A stretch of DNA of 64,000 nucleotides from assembly GCA_023053545.1 (NCBI GenBank), contig JAKZAN010000006.1, positions 3,601,001 to 3,665,000 on the forward strand, given 5' to 3'. Positions 22,901 through 37,900 of the stretch are shown piece after piece (positions within the stretch are counted from its first letter, which is position 1; each line of letters opens with the position of its first letter). The translations under genes were made by a program, and so were the position numbers. The notes beneath the pieces were generated by a model that was given only the letters and a program-made list of their open reading frames with translations, did not search any database and had not been told where the DNA came from. This DNA is from Lepidurus packardi (lineage: Eukaryota; Arthropoda; Branchiopoda; Notostraca; Triopsidae).

Positions 22901-25900
22901 AAAGACGATGGCGCATTAAAAAACCGGTTACAGGCTGACCCTTCTTCTTTGAAAATTCTCAAACGTACCAGCAAGATCAAGATAACGGGGCCAACAAATG
23001 CGAAGATGAAATAGTTGTCCGTACGGAGCCAGCAATAGCGTTCAGTGCCATACGAGAAAGGATCCACCACGCAGGAAATGGCCACTATCAAAGTGGGCAA
23101 GCCATAAGCGAAGAGATAATACCACTTGATGCGGGACTTCTCCGTCTCGAAAACTTCTACCAGCATCACATACAATTGAAAACCTAAATCGGGATCGCAA
23201 AGCAAGAGTCAAATAATGGATCATGTTACTGACACGACGGTTATAAGGTTCTAACGTTACCTTCCAAGAACATCCACATGAACGCACAAAGGAAGAAGAA
23301 ATGAAGGAGCCCAGCAACGATGCCGCACAGTATGGGTTGATGTGTCTGCTGGATCCCGGCCAAGAAAATGACTTCGGCAATGAGGAGGCACATACACAGG
23401 TTCTTATGAATCGTGGTCCTATCAGACTGTGGAACAGAGAAGAGGGGAAAGAAGGAGAAAAAAAGAAGACGAAAAAAATAAAAAAAGACAAAAGAACATG
23501 AAATGGGACGTTAATAAAAGTGTGGGTTGGGAATATTTTATGCCGCTATAAATTACTTTGAGTCCGCGGAAGCATTGGAAGGTAAGGATGGCCAATAATA
23601 AGCAGAGAATGGAGATGGCGCATCCCACATAGGTGATTAACGACAAAGCGGCTTCTTGGCCTGGGCTCAGCACGGTGGAATGCAAGTCCATTAGCAAGGC
23701 AAAATTGGTCAAATGGTCGCATTTGCAAATTGTATGACTCCGGTTTGTGTCCAGAACGCGGCAGCCTTCATCGGACCATGCACTATGGCAACCCATACAA
23801 GAAAAAAAAAGTTATTACAAAACAGTCAGGAACGAAAATTTCAAGATTGAGTTATATAGTTACCTGACTGTATAATCCCAGAAGACACAGGAGGGATTGG
23901 ACACGTTGTCTTGCCTCAGATGTTTCAGAGTTAAGGTTACCGGCTGCGGCAATTGAATATGTCGACCCTTCCCAAGTGACGCAGAAAGAACCCGCGAATT
24001 CACAATCCGTGTAGAGTTGCCCGCACTCCACTTTTCCCAAGCTTCGCGATCTCGCATGGGGAAAGAAAGCGTACCAGAGCCTTGTGGATACCGCCCTTCT
24101 TCCAGGGGTGACAGGATATCTTCCAAATTGTTATAGGCGAAAAGAACAACGCGGACCAGGCCAGCTTCACTGTTATCCAATAGTGCTTCAGGAGGTATGG
24201 TGATCACATCGTCGCTGGGACCCCAAACTTCCCATTCTTCAGCACCAGGAAAGCTCAATTCTGAAAGTTGTCTGGATTCCAAGACTCTGACAGACATCAC
24301 TGTCAAGGAAACCGAAAAATTAGTTTCCATTTTGACTCCCCCACAAAAAAAAGTTATTTGACTTACATATATTTTTCATGGATTGGACGGTACTCTTTTG
24401 CCTGGTCATTGTATTGGCTAGTAAAAAGGCGTTTTCTTCCAAGCCCGTAAGTAAAGCGGTGGCTGTTGCTCTGGCTTGCTGTTCCCTGAATCCCGATAAG
24501 CTAGCATGGGATTCTGTAGCCAGTCCCAAATCTCTCCATGCAAGACTTTGCGAGGGCTCTAATAAACTAGATCCTGCTCGCATCAAGCTTTGGACGAGCT
24601 CCGTGACGATAGCTTCACGCTGCCGCCAATCTGGGAAAGCTTGTAAATCTAGCGCCATCTTGAGGGCCATTTGACGCAATAGTCGCGTTGCTGCAACCAT
24701 ATCACCGCCATAGAGCGTCTTGGAGGCCGTTACCTGCGACGAAACACATTACCCATGAGAAACGTCTACACTTGGGTTTATACAACCACCACCGAATTTA
24801 CGTTTAACCTTTACTCACAAGCTATGTAAACTCCATCTCAATCCCCCCCTACCCGAATATAAGCACACACATCCTATTGCGTCAAACACCCCCTTATTTC
24901 CCTCTCTGACCCAATCACCCCACCATGCTTTAGAAAGGCGGGGATGCTTTTCCGGGTTATATATATATATATATATATATATCCTATGTCAATAATGTGC
25001 GCATTTCTATGCAAACAAGAGTAGGATAAGGTGATTGCGAAAGGGAAAAGCCCCCACAAAGAAAAACATAAATGCAACGGGAAAGATCCTGAAAGGATGC
25101 GACGGAGCAGAGAAGACGGGTGATTTACACACTTTTATATGCAAATTACTTGGCCCATCTAATCACGACGCCATTACGCATGCAAACATGAGGGTGAACC
25201 ACCCAGTCCCCCTCCATTTTTTTTCTTCTTCTAGGACCTGTGTCGTGATACTAATATGCCAAAAAAAAAATCAATCTAGTCCAATCATATTGGAAATTCA
25301 AGCTCCCACTCTAGCCGACCCACTCTAAGCTCCCACTCGAGCTTTCCATAAAGATTTTGCATGTTTTAAGAAAAGAAAGCCGCCAAAAGTTACCAGGCTT
25401 GAGGAGTAAAGAAGGACTATAAATCCGAGAGCATATATAGTATGCAAGAGTGTCGCTGTGAGTACAGGTCCGTTGTTGTTGTTCTTACCTGAGCCAAGTC
25501 ATTTGCAATGGAGATGAGGGAGTCGCCTTCACCAATCCGCGATTCTAAGCTCGTAAGCCACACAGACTTGCATTCGCTCAAATCTGGAGCGGCAGGGAAC
25601 CAAGCAGCCGGCGAAGGTCCTGTCGCTGAAGAGGGTCTTTCTTCTGCGTTAATTCCTCCGCCATTCCTCAACGACGCATAACCCGGTCCGGCACAGCGCC
25701 ATCGAGCGTAGCCCGTGGCACCCCCTGGACAAGGCTGTACAATGACATCTCCAGCTCTGGTCCAGTTCCAATACAGTCCTCGTGTCACCGTCGGCGGACA
25801 GTAGGACGCGTCGTCTGAAGGCGGTATTAAAGGCAATTTGCCTTCCAAAGACGGATACGCCGGACGCCGGGTGGTAGCTACACACAAAAAAAATACACAA

Positions 25901-28900
25901 TAACAAACAAAGAAAACATTAAACAGTTCTTTTTCTTTGCTTGCTCCCATTGCCCAGAACAATAAAGAACCACCCAAATAGGATAACATACTTGACGGAG
26001 GCGGGGTAATGGGCTCGTTGTCGGTTTCGAGGCCATGATCGTGCTGCATTATGATGGTCACTGACGTGGCGGTCGTGGAAGTGGGCGAATTCTGTTGATC
26101 TCGGTCGCGATCAAGCCACTTATGGGGTCCTACGGCCATTCCCCGTTGCCCCATGACATCGGGCACCGGAACAGTGACCGAATTTTCTTCGTGCAGCACC
26201 GGAGGTAAGGGCGTCGAAGTGGTCGTTTTGGTTGTCATTAACGTCGTGGTTTGGTTCACGCCTCCAGGCAATTCTTCACCTACAAGGTCTGCACCACTGG
26301 GCGATTTGGCTGGTGATGCAGCGATCGTTGTAGCGGCTACTGGGCTCACCGGTTCAGTTACAGCCGTTGTCGTCGAAGACGTGGTTGATGTACTGGTGCT
26401 ATTTTCCATGTCAGGCTTGGCAGTACTCCATAGTGCCGGACCCACGGAACTAAACCAAGGCGGCCTCGGTCTGGACGTGGACGAGGTAGGTGTGGCTATG
26501 ATAAATCAGCAAGACAAAAAGACGATATTAGACAAGCGGCCAGGGTGCGTCACTGACTATTCCCCCCCTCCTCCTCTCGTCTCCTGAAATTAAAACTGTT
26601 TCAGCTGACCGAGGAAAACAATGTCAGAAGCATACAATTCTAGTTCAAGTGTCGTATTAAGATTCCCCCGCATCAGCTGGTTCTTTCCGTTTTCTTTTTG
26701 GCAACATACCTGGTACGCATTGATAATGGGCTTCGAGATACTTGAGCGTTCCTGGGCAAGGATCCCCAAATACCGTCGTGCTTGCCAAAATGGAGCAATT
26801 GCTTTGCTGATTACATCTGTGAATAGACAACAGGACACCAAGCGCATTAAGATAACAAGATACAATAATCAATGGCATCAATGCATGCAATATACCGCGT
26901 TCCTCTGCAGAATAACTCGCTCGCAAGTTTCCAGCCGCCGCAAACTCTGTCCTGACTCACGTTAGCCCTTTATACAGCACGCAATGCGTACAAGCTTAAA
27001 GAGAGCCAAGGGGAGCTTATAAAGTTCGTTACTATCGAGTGATTGACGTGCGTGCATGTTACCTATTTTCTAGTAAACGAAAACAGTCCCTTTCTCTAAG
27101 CTTTTCATGCAGCTTGCTCTTCCGTTGCTAAAGAGCTTTTGAACCGTACCTGGCACGTCGTAACGGGTTAAGTAACGTTGGCATAAACGAATGTCGAGCC
27201 GGCTTTGCGTTTTATACACGGTATCAAATGCTCTCACTCTACTCCCACCCCGATTCCCCTTTTTCCTTGATTAGATCGACGCCCAAGCAACGGACTTTAA
27301 AGCTATAAGGCGATCATCATTGTTCCCAATTTAGTTGCTTGGGAATAGAAGACGTCCTGGGGCGAAAGAACAACGATTTCGTAGGATATTGATGAGTGCG
27401 GGAGAGGGGGAAAAAATCACTTCCACATCTTTCCTATCTTCGCCCGCCAAGACGCAGAGCGCCATTACGGGCCATAAATTGCGGCCGCCTGCCGGTGAGA
27501 TACGCCCCTTAGTCACACCCCCCTTCCTGCATGGCGCGCACGATGAGAGCCAGAGATTTGAGTGTATTACGAGAAAAGAAATACCGATACTTTTCAGAAT
27601 AGACTGCTTTTCTTCAAAAGGGTCATATAAAAAAAAAACTTCCTTTTAAAAAATATTTTACTGAGCCCTAGTAAGGAACTCGGGACACAACAATAGACGA
27701 TTGCAACAACACAACTTATCGCGTCTGGAAGAGTATAGAGGGAAGAAAAAGAAGAAAAGGATGGAGACGACGAAGTGCTGCCTCGAGGGATCGCCATGGA
27801 TGCACATACACAAACTCGAGTCTAGAAGATTTAAATTCATGCTCAACTCTCAAGGGGGGAGCTCTAGCACCGAGGGGTGTCAATAGTCGATTTCTCGCTG
27901 GCTTAGCATCGCTCTGTACGCAAGACAAGACAACACACCCAGACGAAAAAAGGGGGCTGCCTAGCAAAGACAAATCTCGAAAAGTTGTCTTCCTTTTCAA
28001 TCTGGACTTGATTTTGCAACTCAAAGCCGCGCATTCTAGATGACAATTCTGGGCAAACTATTCTTTGAACTCCCGGTGTCTTTAAAGAAAAGCTTTGTTG
28101 CTCTCATTCACATTTTTTTAACGATTTTTAACTCCCTTCGCGCCTCCGAATTATTCCACGGGATTCGGGCCTAATTACACTGAGCTAGCTGTTAAGGTTA
28201 GGGCAATTACATGCCATATCAGGCTGACGATGCAGCGCACGGAAAGGGGAAAGAAATAAAAATCATGACGGCGAAAGAGCTTTTCAGGTTTTGAGGTTTG
28301 ATGAATATAGAGTCGCGGACAGAATCACTGGGCGCTCTTATGGAAGAGTTTTCTGGTCCCTACCAAGCTCGCTGCATTCCCTCTCCAGCAAGTCCTTTAG
28401 GGTCCAAGGTTGCGGATCTTTTTTGTATTCCGGGCTATATAAAAAATATCCTAGGCGCCAATGGAACAGCAATAATGATGGTCTGGTAAGCTAAGCGGCA
28501 ATAAGCCCGAAGGAAAAATATAAAAATCTCTTCTCTCTATATAAGACAAAAAAGAAAAAAACAACACATTTTTCACCTTTTAGGTAGCTAGACAAACCGG
28601 TTTTGAGGGCTGGGCTTGACAACGCTAGTTGCGAAAGCTGGTGGCGTCCATGATAAAGAGTCAACAGACGACATAACACTAGACTCAGCCAAGCGAGATT
28701 GCTGGAGTATTTGAAGACAACACTCAAGTACCGTTTTTTTAACTCCCGCAACAGTTTTATGGCTCCCAAAAAAACAAGAAAAAAGATGGAAATGGCGTAA
28801 AGTTGCGAGCCACATTATAAACGGGAGATGTTTATAGCAAAAAAAAAAAGGCCGCAAGCAAATTTTCTGTACTGTTGGTTCCTCTTCTATGATGTATCTC

Positions 28901-31900
28901 TCCCAACACGACGTGAATTTTCGCATTAGGGCGAAACGTGATAATAACACAGGGATTGTTGAGGATTTGTGTTTTGGTATTTTCTTGTTACGAGTTCTGG
29001 GTAAAAAAGAGAGGGGATGGGGGGCAGACGTGGGGGGGAAGACTTGACAGCATGCATGGTAAATGCCGGCAAGGGAAATTTTGGTGTGCTGAATATATTC
29101 AGCGCTTGGGAGAAGTCGCTTTTGCTCCGCGTCGTGATGCTCAGATATATATACAAGACTTCTCATTTGCATACGGACCTCTACACATCACCGGTTTTCT
29201 TTCTTTTTTCACGTCCAGCTGCAGAAACGTGTAAGTTGCAACTCTTCAACTCCCCGGCACTTGGCAATTCGCTTTGCATGTCCTAGTGCACTCTAGCCTA
29301 CTCGCCTTGCCCTAACGTGGAAACGGCCCAAACTTTTTTTTTGGCTTGCAAAATATACTTAACCGTCGAAGAATGCTAATTTAACCTCAAGACAAATCAC
29401 TTGCAAGCATGGAACGGAACAAAATAGCATGCACAAAAGGCTTGTATAGACATGTATGCAAACAGAAATGGCATAGACACGTATGCTTTTAAAAGCGATT
29501 TAAAACGAAGACAATTCGCCATAACTTACTTGGAATGCAAAACGCGTAATGATCGATGCGACATACAGTTGACACTCCAATCCGTGTCCCCGTGTTCATT
29601 GCAAATTGTGATGGAAAAGCGTCCGTAATTTGCTCGTACTAGATTAATGACTTCACTATTTTCACAGGACAACTGAAGCGTGGATCCTTCGCAAGCATAC
29701 GCTGTCCGGTACTTTCGCTGCTCTGTAAACAAGAAAGAATAAAAAGAAACATTAGTCCCGGTCTCCACGGACACCTATCAACACACACAGGGCAGAAGCA
29801 ACAAATAAACTGAAAAAATAAACAGAATTCCAGCCCCACTACTTATACCTTCTCTCATTGTTTATACGGTACACGTTGTGTTTGGTTTATGTACCCGAAA
29901 ACAAATAAATTCTAAACTAATGGCAAAGGAATGTGGGCCACATTCCGGAAACCGGGATTACTCGCATTACTCTGACGCGTTTCTTGGTTGGATTATAGTG
30001 GTCATTCTCGGTCCAGTTTTCCTTTGTCCTAAGCGTTTCCGTTACGTCTTCCGAAACAGCCTCCGAATACCAAACAGTTGATATAGATATTCCAATGACG
30101 GCAGCTCGAGACGCCCAAATCCGTGACGAGACTTCAAAGGAACGCGTACGTATCATAAGCGAACACTTTCGCCCACCACAAGTCGAAGTATGTGCAGCAG
30201 CGGACCCCTTTATCATGACGGTCACATCTCCCAATGTAGACCAGCTTTAGTTTAGCTCAAACCACACGCTACAGCGATAGGCATCGTCGCCATTAACAAG
30301 GTGGAAGTGCCCAGACGCCCCCCCCCCCCAGTATCCGCGACAACATATCCGCTAGATAAATATGCGTTGTGACGCGGTAGAATGTCGCCAAAAAGCGCCC
30401 AAGCATGCATTCATCTCTTCTTAACTCCACGTCATGTTCCTTGGCTGTCGAAACTAAACCCCACGTATACGTTGGAAAGCTTTTAAGAATAGCTTTGAAA
30501 CCGCCTAAGATGTTTTCTCTGCCAACACTTATAAACCCCCAAACCTTTTCCAGCCTAAAGAAATTCTACGGATACGGACGGTCAAGTCCTGCTAGCTGTC
30601 CTGTCAACCACGATACACATACCACACACGTAACTTGTCTTCTTGTTCCTTTTACACGATGGCATACATACATATGATATTCATCCAATTTGCTATTACA
30701 AGTATCCGTGTTTAACCTAAAGCACAAGCTTTTTACAAGCCTCTAAACAAGAACAAGTGTGACTGCTTTTTTATACGAATTATCGTGAGCATTTACGGGG
30801 GTTCTTGTTTAGAGGCTTGTAAAAAGCTTGTACTTTAGGTAAAACACAGATACTTGTAATAGCAACTTGGATTATCGCCTTGGTCAAATTTTACTACAGG
30901 GGTGACACGAGATGATCGTGATTTGTGTGCAAATAAATGCTACGGCGACGCGACTTGTTCCTTGGAAGGTGCTCTTGGTCCCGAATATAAGGCAAGAGAT
31001 AGAGATATAGCCAATAGAGATATAAGACAAGATATAGTACAATATAGCTAGAGGCAGCCTAGGATATGATTCCAGCCAACACTCTAAACTACAAAACTGG
31101 GGCCATTTCAACACTTTAAATGGTCCCATTCCAAAGGATGTAGTAGCTACAGCTTTAGACAGCCTTCGAGAAAAGCCAGCGACAGTGGAGATGAAAATCA
31201 AACTGTACAGTACGAAATGTACACGTATTATACCGCGGATATAAGTCACCTCGAAAGTTCTCTGGGGTTCAGCAACGACCAAGTTTTTAGGTGCAAGACG
31301 CACCAGCCCTGTTCCCAAGGTCGACATCAACAGAGCCAGCAGTATCAGCAACAAAGTCCTTAAAAATAAACTCGCAACACCTTCTTTGCTTGAACCTGCC
31401 TGGAATTCAACTCAGACCTCTTTTGCGGGGACTCTTTTTTTTTTCTTCTTCCCTTTTCTTGTTATCCTTACTGCTCGGTCCCAAGATGTTTGTTACCTGC
31501 ATCCAAGCTCCGGTCCGGTCAGGTAATACCGCCACATACCTTCTTCCTTATCGCTCACTCCCCTGTTCTTTTTTCTATTCATTCCTTTTCCCCCACTTTC
31601 TTCTTCTACTTCTACGCCAGCAACACTTCAACCACTGAGTCTAAAGACGTAAAAGGAGAACGAAACTACGGTACGGTTTACCTTGCTTATAAGCCCGCGT
31701 ACAGTCAAAACGTTTGATGGCAGACGGCCTGTGGAGATCACATACGCTGGCAGGCTAAGCCCGGGATAAACTAGCTCAAGCCTTCCCCCTAAAATGGCCT
31801 TGATCACCCAAAGCTTATAACCTCATTACACACAAAGTCTCTCTTTCCCTCTCCCCTCTCAGATTTAGAGCCCACCATTTTTTATAACTTCTAAGCCATT

Positions 31901-34900
31901 CAATGTTCGGCGTTGCTCGTTTATTTAAGCCGATTTCATCTCGTTGACACAGCCCGCAAGTCTTAGCACCCCGCTTATCCAATGTAGGGCGAACTCAAGC
32001 AGTGGAAGCTGCTGTTGCCAATATACGGAATGCAATCTCTATCGCGTAATCATTTCCTACACACAACCTAAACTTTCCGGGAGAAAAAAAGGAGCTTTAC
32101 ATCCCCCCCTTTCACTGTTTTAATTTTTGGTTTCCGCGCACTGTGTTATGTACGGGTCCGGGTTGTTTTTGGTTGTGCCTGGCTTGAGCTCTGCCTATAA
32201 AAATGCCGGATGGCAGGAAAAATTATGGCGACCTAGCGACCTTTTCCGACATTGAGTATCCAGGGACGCTCAAGGTAAAGTGGAGGCGTCATGACGAGAA
32301 CTCTTTCAAGTTTATTACGTCTGGTTTTTGGGCTCCGAAATTACCTAAGCCATCGATACCTCTTTAGCTTGCAACGAACTGCATTTTGTCGACTTTTACG
32401 TACCATTTTCTCCCAGGTCCGGGTTTCTGTACTCACTCCATGAAGCTTATGTAATATTGCACTTTCTATAGATGATTATCCCGTAGCAGAAGTGTATGCT
32501 GGATGATTTAGAAACAGCTTTATACTTTGTTAGCATGCGACGAGCTATTAAAGTAAGCAGTTGTAAAAATGCTTAATGCTGGTCAGAGCTGCCTCTTCTA
32601 TATAAGTCAACGTCTTTCGATCAATCAGAAAATGTTCCGTTACACATTTTCTCGCTCTAACAATAGTTAAGCCTGCACCGCAACATGCCTATAAAAAGTT
32701 CCGCTTCATTATGCAAATGAGCTTGTCTGACCATGTTGGGTCTCAGCAGGCGGTGCTTGCTGCCTCATCATCCTCATCAACCCCGTTTGTTCTTTTTTTA
32801 AAACTTTTTTTCTATTCAAAACCCAGCCTGCGTCATCTTGGAGCAATTCAACTCTTTATTTCACTAGGTATTCGATTGTCAAAGTTCTCAGATGAACAAA
32901 CCGTAACCTATATGACGCGAAAATGTGTATTAAACTGAACGGAATATCACGGGCTTCACTACCTAGCAGGTAAATAACGATTGGGTAGAAAGAAAAGGTA
33001 GAGGGAACGGCACTGCGTGAACCCTTCAGATGAAAGCCAAATTAACCCCAAAGCCAGCTACTGATAACTACATGTATTATGATTATAGTCTGCCAAGTGA
33101 TAATGACCTGTTAATGGTTTACATCTTTCCAGGAGACTTGGGCTGACCTGATTACAACAGGTACCCAACCGCATCAGATGACTAGTTTTTATCACACATC
33201 ATCGTCCACATGTGCAAGGAAAGGGCAGTCCCGGATCTCCCGACCATTAAAGGTACGAATTATAAGTAATACGAACTCCGTCATGACCAAATTACGTGCA
33301 AAAAGAGCTCATCAATGTACTGTATAAGGCTAAAAGAGAATTCCGTCATGAATGACTTGATCTCTTTACGAAAGTCAGTAATTTGCGGGAGCGCTTCTCG
33401 AGAGAAACGATTTCCAAACATAAACCGTACAAAACGTTTAAGGGCAAACGGAACCCCGCTTTTTTTCTAAGCGACATGGCACGTACACATGTGAAACCGT
33501 GCTCGAAATCCATCATGCGAGTTGTCCTACAGTGGATCTATCAAGCTTTCTATCAAAACGTCCTTTCGCATTTGATGTCTACCGGCAAGCGCTTATCTGG
33601 CGAGACCGTAAACCAAGTAATTTGTGGCCGTCCCATCGGATCAAAGCACACACCTTATATTAAAACTTGCGGGACCAGTTTTTCAATCAAAGCCACGACG
33701 GAGCCACATTGCTGATGAGAAGTACCACACCTGATCTCCCGCAGACCACATTTCAAGGTCCCAAAAGGTATCTCACTAATGAGTCGTCGTCTTTCTGGCT
33801 CTTTTCCTTCTTTCTCAACGTTATTTTCCCAGGGAAAATAATAAATACATTGCTGCTAAAAAAAAAGAAAGAAAAAACTCTTTAAAATGGACTTCGAACA
33901 CTTATTACAAGACTGGATCATAAAACCTCCCAAGAGACATCTTACAAGGAATCAGCAATGTTCTAGACCTTTTCTCAAAGTCTTCGAAAACACGAACAAG
34001 CTTTTTGGGGAAGTGCCAGGAAGTATTAAGGGAGTCTTGACGACACATAACTTTTTAATCAGCCTTACCCAAACAACACCCGGGGTAGTCCTTATCGATT
34101 TCTGAGCTCTACAGGCTGCGTGTGTGCTCTTGGCACAACGACTGGCTGCTCCAGCGACCTTTTCGCTTTGCTCTGCTTCACACCGTAGCAATATCGTTAA
34201 TGCTTCTAAGCGAGTCACTACTAAACGAAAATATTAAGGCAGAGTGAGAGACGGTGGGAGGGCTTAAAGATTATTGGGTTTTTTGACACTCGGAATTTTA
34301 GGGATCGTAATTGAACGTTGACACAGGGGACGTGGAGATGGAATAATTATTTAAATGTAACCACAGCACGTGGTTTTGTCCCCCTCCCACCAACCAAGTA
34401 AAACTACACGCCCTGTATGTTCTAGATTGGGAACTTCTTTACTTTGCGGCACTGGAAACCTCTATCGATTAGTTGGCAAGGTTTTCTTTTGCCTACTGAA
34501 GTAGGTAACACATTGTGTACACAGATTGACACACTTGTGTTCTAGGTGGTTTCACTTTGACGGATTTAAGTCCAGTTGTAGAACAGCAAACGGAAACCCG
34601 TTGAACAAAAGGCTCTTGCTACACCACTCCCTTTCAAGAAGTAGGAAACTACCTCGAAAAAGATTAACTACACTATCCTTACATGGGAATTGTTGGAAGA
34701 TACAGGCGTTAGTTTTTTTTTAAGGCATGGATTTCCCGTTGGCCCATGTTCGTTGGGCTTTTTACGACTTTTTCCAAGGCAATATTTTGCGGCGTGCCAC
34801 GGCGTGCTATGAAACTCCACAAACTCTTGCCTCGAAAAAGCAGACTATCGGATGAGAACCGAGACACAAGAGGAGAAACTTTCCGGGAAAAAAGACAGCG

Positions 34901-37900
34901 AGATGACTATCAAATGATGGCCGACACTTCACGTAAGTAGACGCGCTTCAAGAAGAGGAGGTCAATGTTCCTGCTAAGGTACTTCTATTCTTTTCTTCCA
35001 CCGTTTATCTAAAGTAGCCCACCGCAGATCTCCGGTACTGCTGGCAATAATTTTGCTTCTCCCACTTTTTGTTTTGTTAAATGCCTTACCCCTGTGGTCC
35101 TTCTCGTCTATCCTTCTATCTCCATTCAAGTAAAAGTGCGAATCGTAGAAGGCACAAACTGCACTCAACTCATTTTATCCGCAGCTTCATAGCCCATAAC
35201 TTGTGCCCTTTCACTCTTGAAAGTAACGCTGTACGACATGACAGCTGTTTTCTTGCCTATAGCAAATCAACAAAGCTCGACTTTTTGGGTTCTGTCGCTC
35301 GAGGAACTTTTTCAACTCCAAGATTCTGCTATTGCATACTAATTACCTGCTGTGTCCACTGCCCGTGATGTCCTGTTTCGGCTCAAGGCACCTGCATTGC
35401 ATTGCAGATCAAGCTCAAGCTGAAAAAGGCATACAACCTTGTACGCCAGAAAAGTAAAAAATAAGGGCCAAAAAAAGCCACCTCAAAACTAGAAAACCTT
35501 TCCTCTCCAAGCTGTAGAGCAGCAAGGTGTCACCGTCACATTGGATGCCCTAATCAAGCCGTAGCCATCATCCCTAGCTCGGTAATCACGAACGAAACGC
35601 GAAGGGTACTACTGCCTGGCTCACAATTTTTGATGGCTCACGCTTCTCAGAAACGTCTGCAACCTGGAGTGCCTGAATCGTGCGCCTGCTGGCAACATTG
35701 CATTGCGGAAACTTTGCCGCTCCGCGTCGCAAAGTACCCAAAGGCATCTCGAAGATATTAAGAGCTTTCTTTATTTCCTTGCCATCGGCGAAACGACGGC
35801 CTCGGTATACCACTAAAGATTGTTTTCCCCTTTAAAAAAATCAAAAATTACACTCCCCCTCAGCAATGATAGCAAACAAGATAAAATAAAAACGAAAGGC
35901 CCTTTGAAGGAAAAAAAAGCCATTTTCTTTACAGCCATTTTTTTCTCAAACACATTATGCTACAGCTTCTACTCATTGGTCCAAAGCTGATTACACTGCC
36001 TGTTTCCAGGCAAATACACTAGACAAAAGAACATGAAAAAGAATACGGGTATTCAGTGAAACATAATGCAATACTCGCACTCCTCCAAAAAAAGGGTAAA
36101 AAAAGCTGTAATTTTAAGACAGCCGTGGTAGTTAGCCGGGATCCAACTGAAAGGTCTCCTACAGCGATAGCGGAGGGAGTCCGTAATCGTTTGTCCCTTG
36201 ATTGCAGCCACATGATGGGCCATGAAGAATTCAGTTTGTCGTTTCCTGTTCTGCGAAGCTATTGTTACGAGTCTCTCAACCCCCCAAACGCAACTTCCAT
36301 ATCCTCGCATGCGGTCTTTCGACGCTCTTTCTTTCCTCGACCTGCCTGAATAGCTCTCGTTTTAAAGCAAGCCTGCTGCAAGAAACATACATAGATTCTA
36401 TGTTTGCCCCCACGTATGCGTAGCCATACAATCTACTATTCGTCTGCTCGCCTTTTTTCCTTTCTTTTAATCCCAAACCACCCTAGAAGAGATATCCCCA
36501 CTTCGGTTACATACATTTTCCAGGCCTACCATATCCACATCCTCTCCCTCTCACACACACAGTAAGACGGGCGAAAAGGGAATTGAGAGATACACTCTCA
36601 GTGATGGACTTGAACTATTACACACAACCCCCATACTATTGATCACACTAACCTAAAAGTAGCCTTCCCCGAGCCTGCACTACTTCTCTCTACTTGTCAA
36701 GCTTAACGCTTGGCTCCTTTTAGTTCCTTTTTGGCTCATCGTAATACCGGATAATGATGCCTCCAGCTTTTAAGGCTCCATGTTCCTCATACTAAGAGTA
36801 CTACTACTTCCTATCAAACTTGAAAAGAAACGTATTGCATTCACCAACAAGACGGCCAGCCCATACCATACCGTAAGAGTCAAGACCTAGGAGGATCGCT
36901 GTGTAGCATCATCACAAGGCAGGTCGACGGCTCACGTTCATTGTTCTCATCGCTGCCGCTGTGCAAGGTCTCCCCCCATCAACCATCAAGGCTTGGTAAA
37001 GGACATTTGGCAGAGATGGATTTGTTTTGCTTCTGCTTTCCTGCCTTGTGACCGGACCGAATGCGAAGGGAACGAAACTCCTACCACAAAACTTTAAACC
37101 TTAAAACCGTATCTTATCTCTTGGAACACAGTAGTTTAAAACCTCCAACAGCAAAAAGGAGGTCAATTCCCTTTAGCTTGGACGAGCTCGGCTCTTCTGT
37201 ATTCGTCCCGAACTCTCGGTTGACAAATGCGCCAGGTAAGACAATAGCATGATCCGAAACATGCACCGTCTGCTCATTGTTGGCCGCGTTCTCTCCAGGA
37301 GGTCTCCGTCAGCCAAAGCTTTTTGACTTGCGCTGCCTTTTTTTTGCATTTAATGAACATGTCACTGTCGCTATTGCTCCGGTCCCGGACTCGGCCTCAG
37401 TAAAAGCAACAGTATTTATGACGAAAACTGCCATATTCCCCCCCTCTCAGACATTTTCATCAGCTCCGAGTTCTCACTTACAAACATCTTACCCCTTTCT
37501 CCCCTCTATTAACTTCCCAAAGTCCCCATTAGAGTTGCTCATCATCTCGGAACGACGAAGTGCGCTGCTCCCTACGTCATAACAAAACAAAGAGCGTGTC
37601 TCGCCCCATCTTAACTGCAATTTTGTCGGGGTTCTAAAACCCCAAATGCGAAATCTTAGTTTACAGCCATAGCCATTAAAAAGGTTTTCGCATCTCAAGT
37701 GGTCACCAGGTGCTTCGAATTAAGTCGTCAATCTCGCCCCTTCAGCGTAGTCTTTTCTCTATTCCGTGTTCACACGCTTAATTTTTTTATTTTTTTTTTT
37801 GCTTTTGCTCTCAATACAATACCAATGGACCAGCCGGACCAGTAACAAGAGTGGATGCATACAATAGATCAGCAATAGCGTATTATACAAGGGTCTTTCG

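Noticed and set aside
30884-31354. 156-codon minus-strand frame whose start resembles a signal peptide (alternative first exon of CIRL?)
   Set aside because: The hydrophobic stretch has no well-placed upstream ATG. Its apparent donor does not give a supported phase into the lectin exon, and the rest has no domain.
33383-33715. 110-codon plus-strand frame in the CIRL intron
   Set aside because: No domain, no splice context and no codon pattern like the real genes; compatible with chance in 14 kb of intron.
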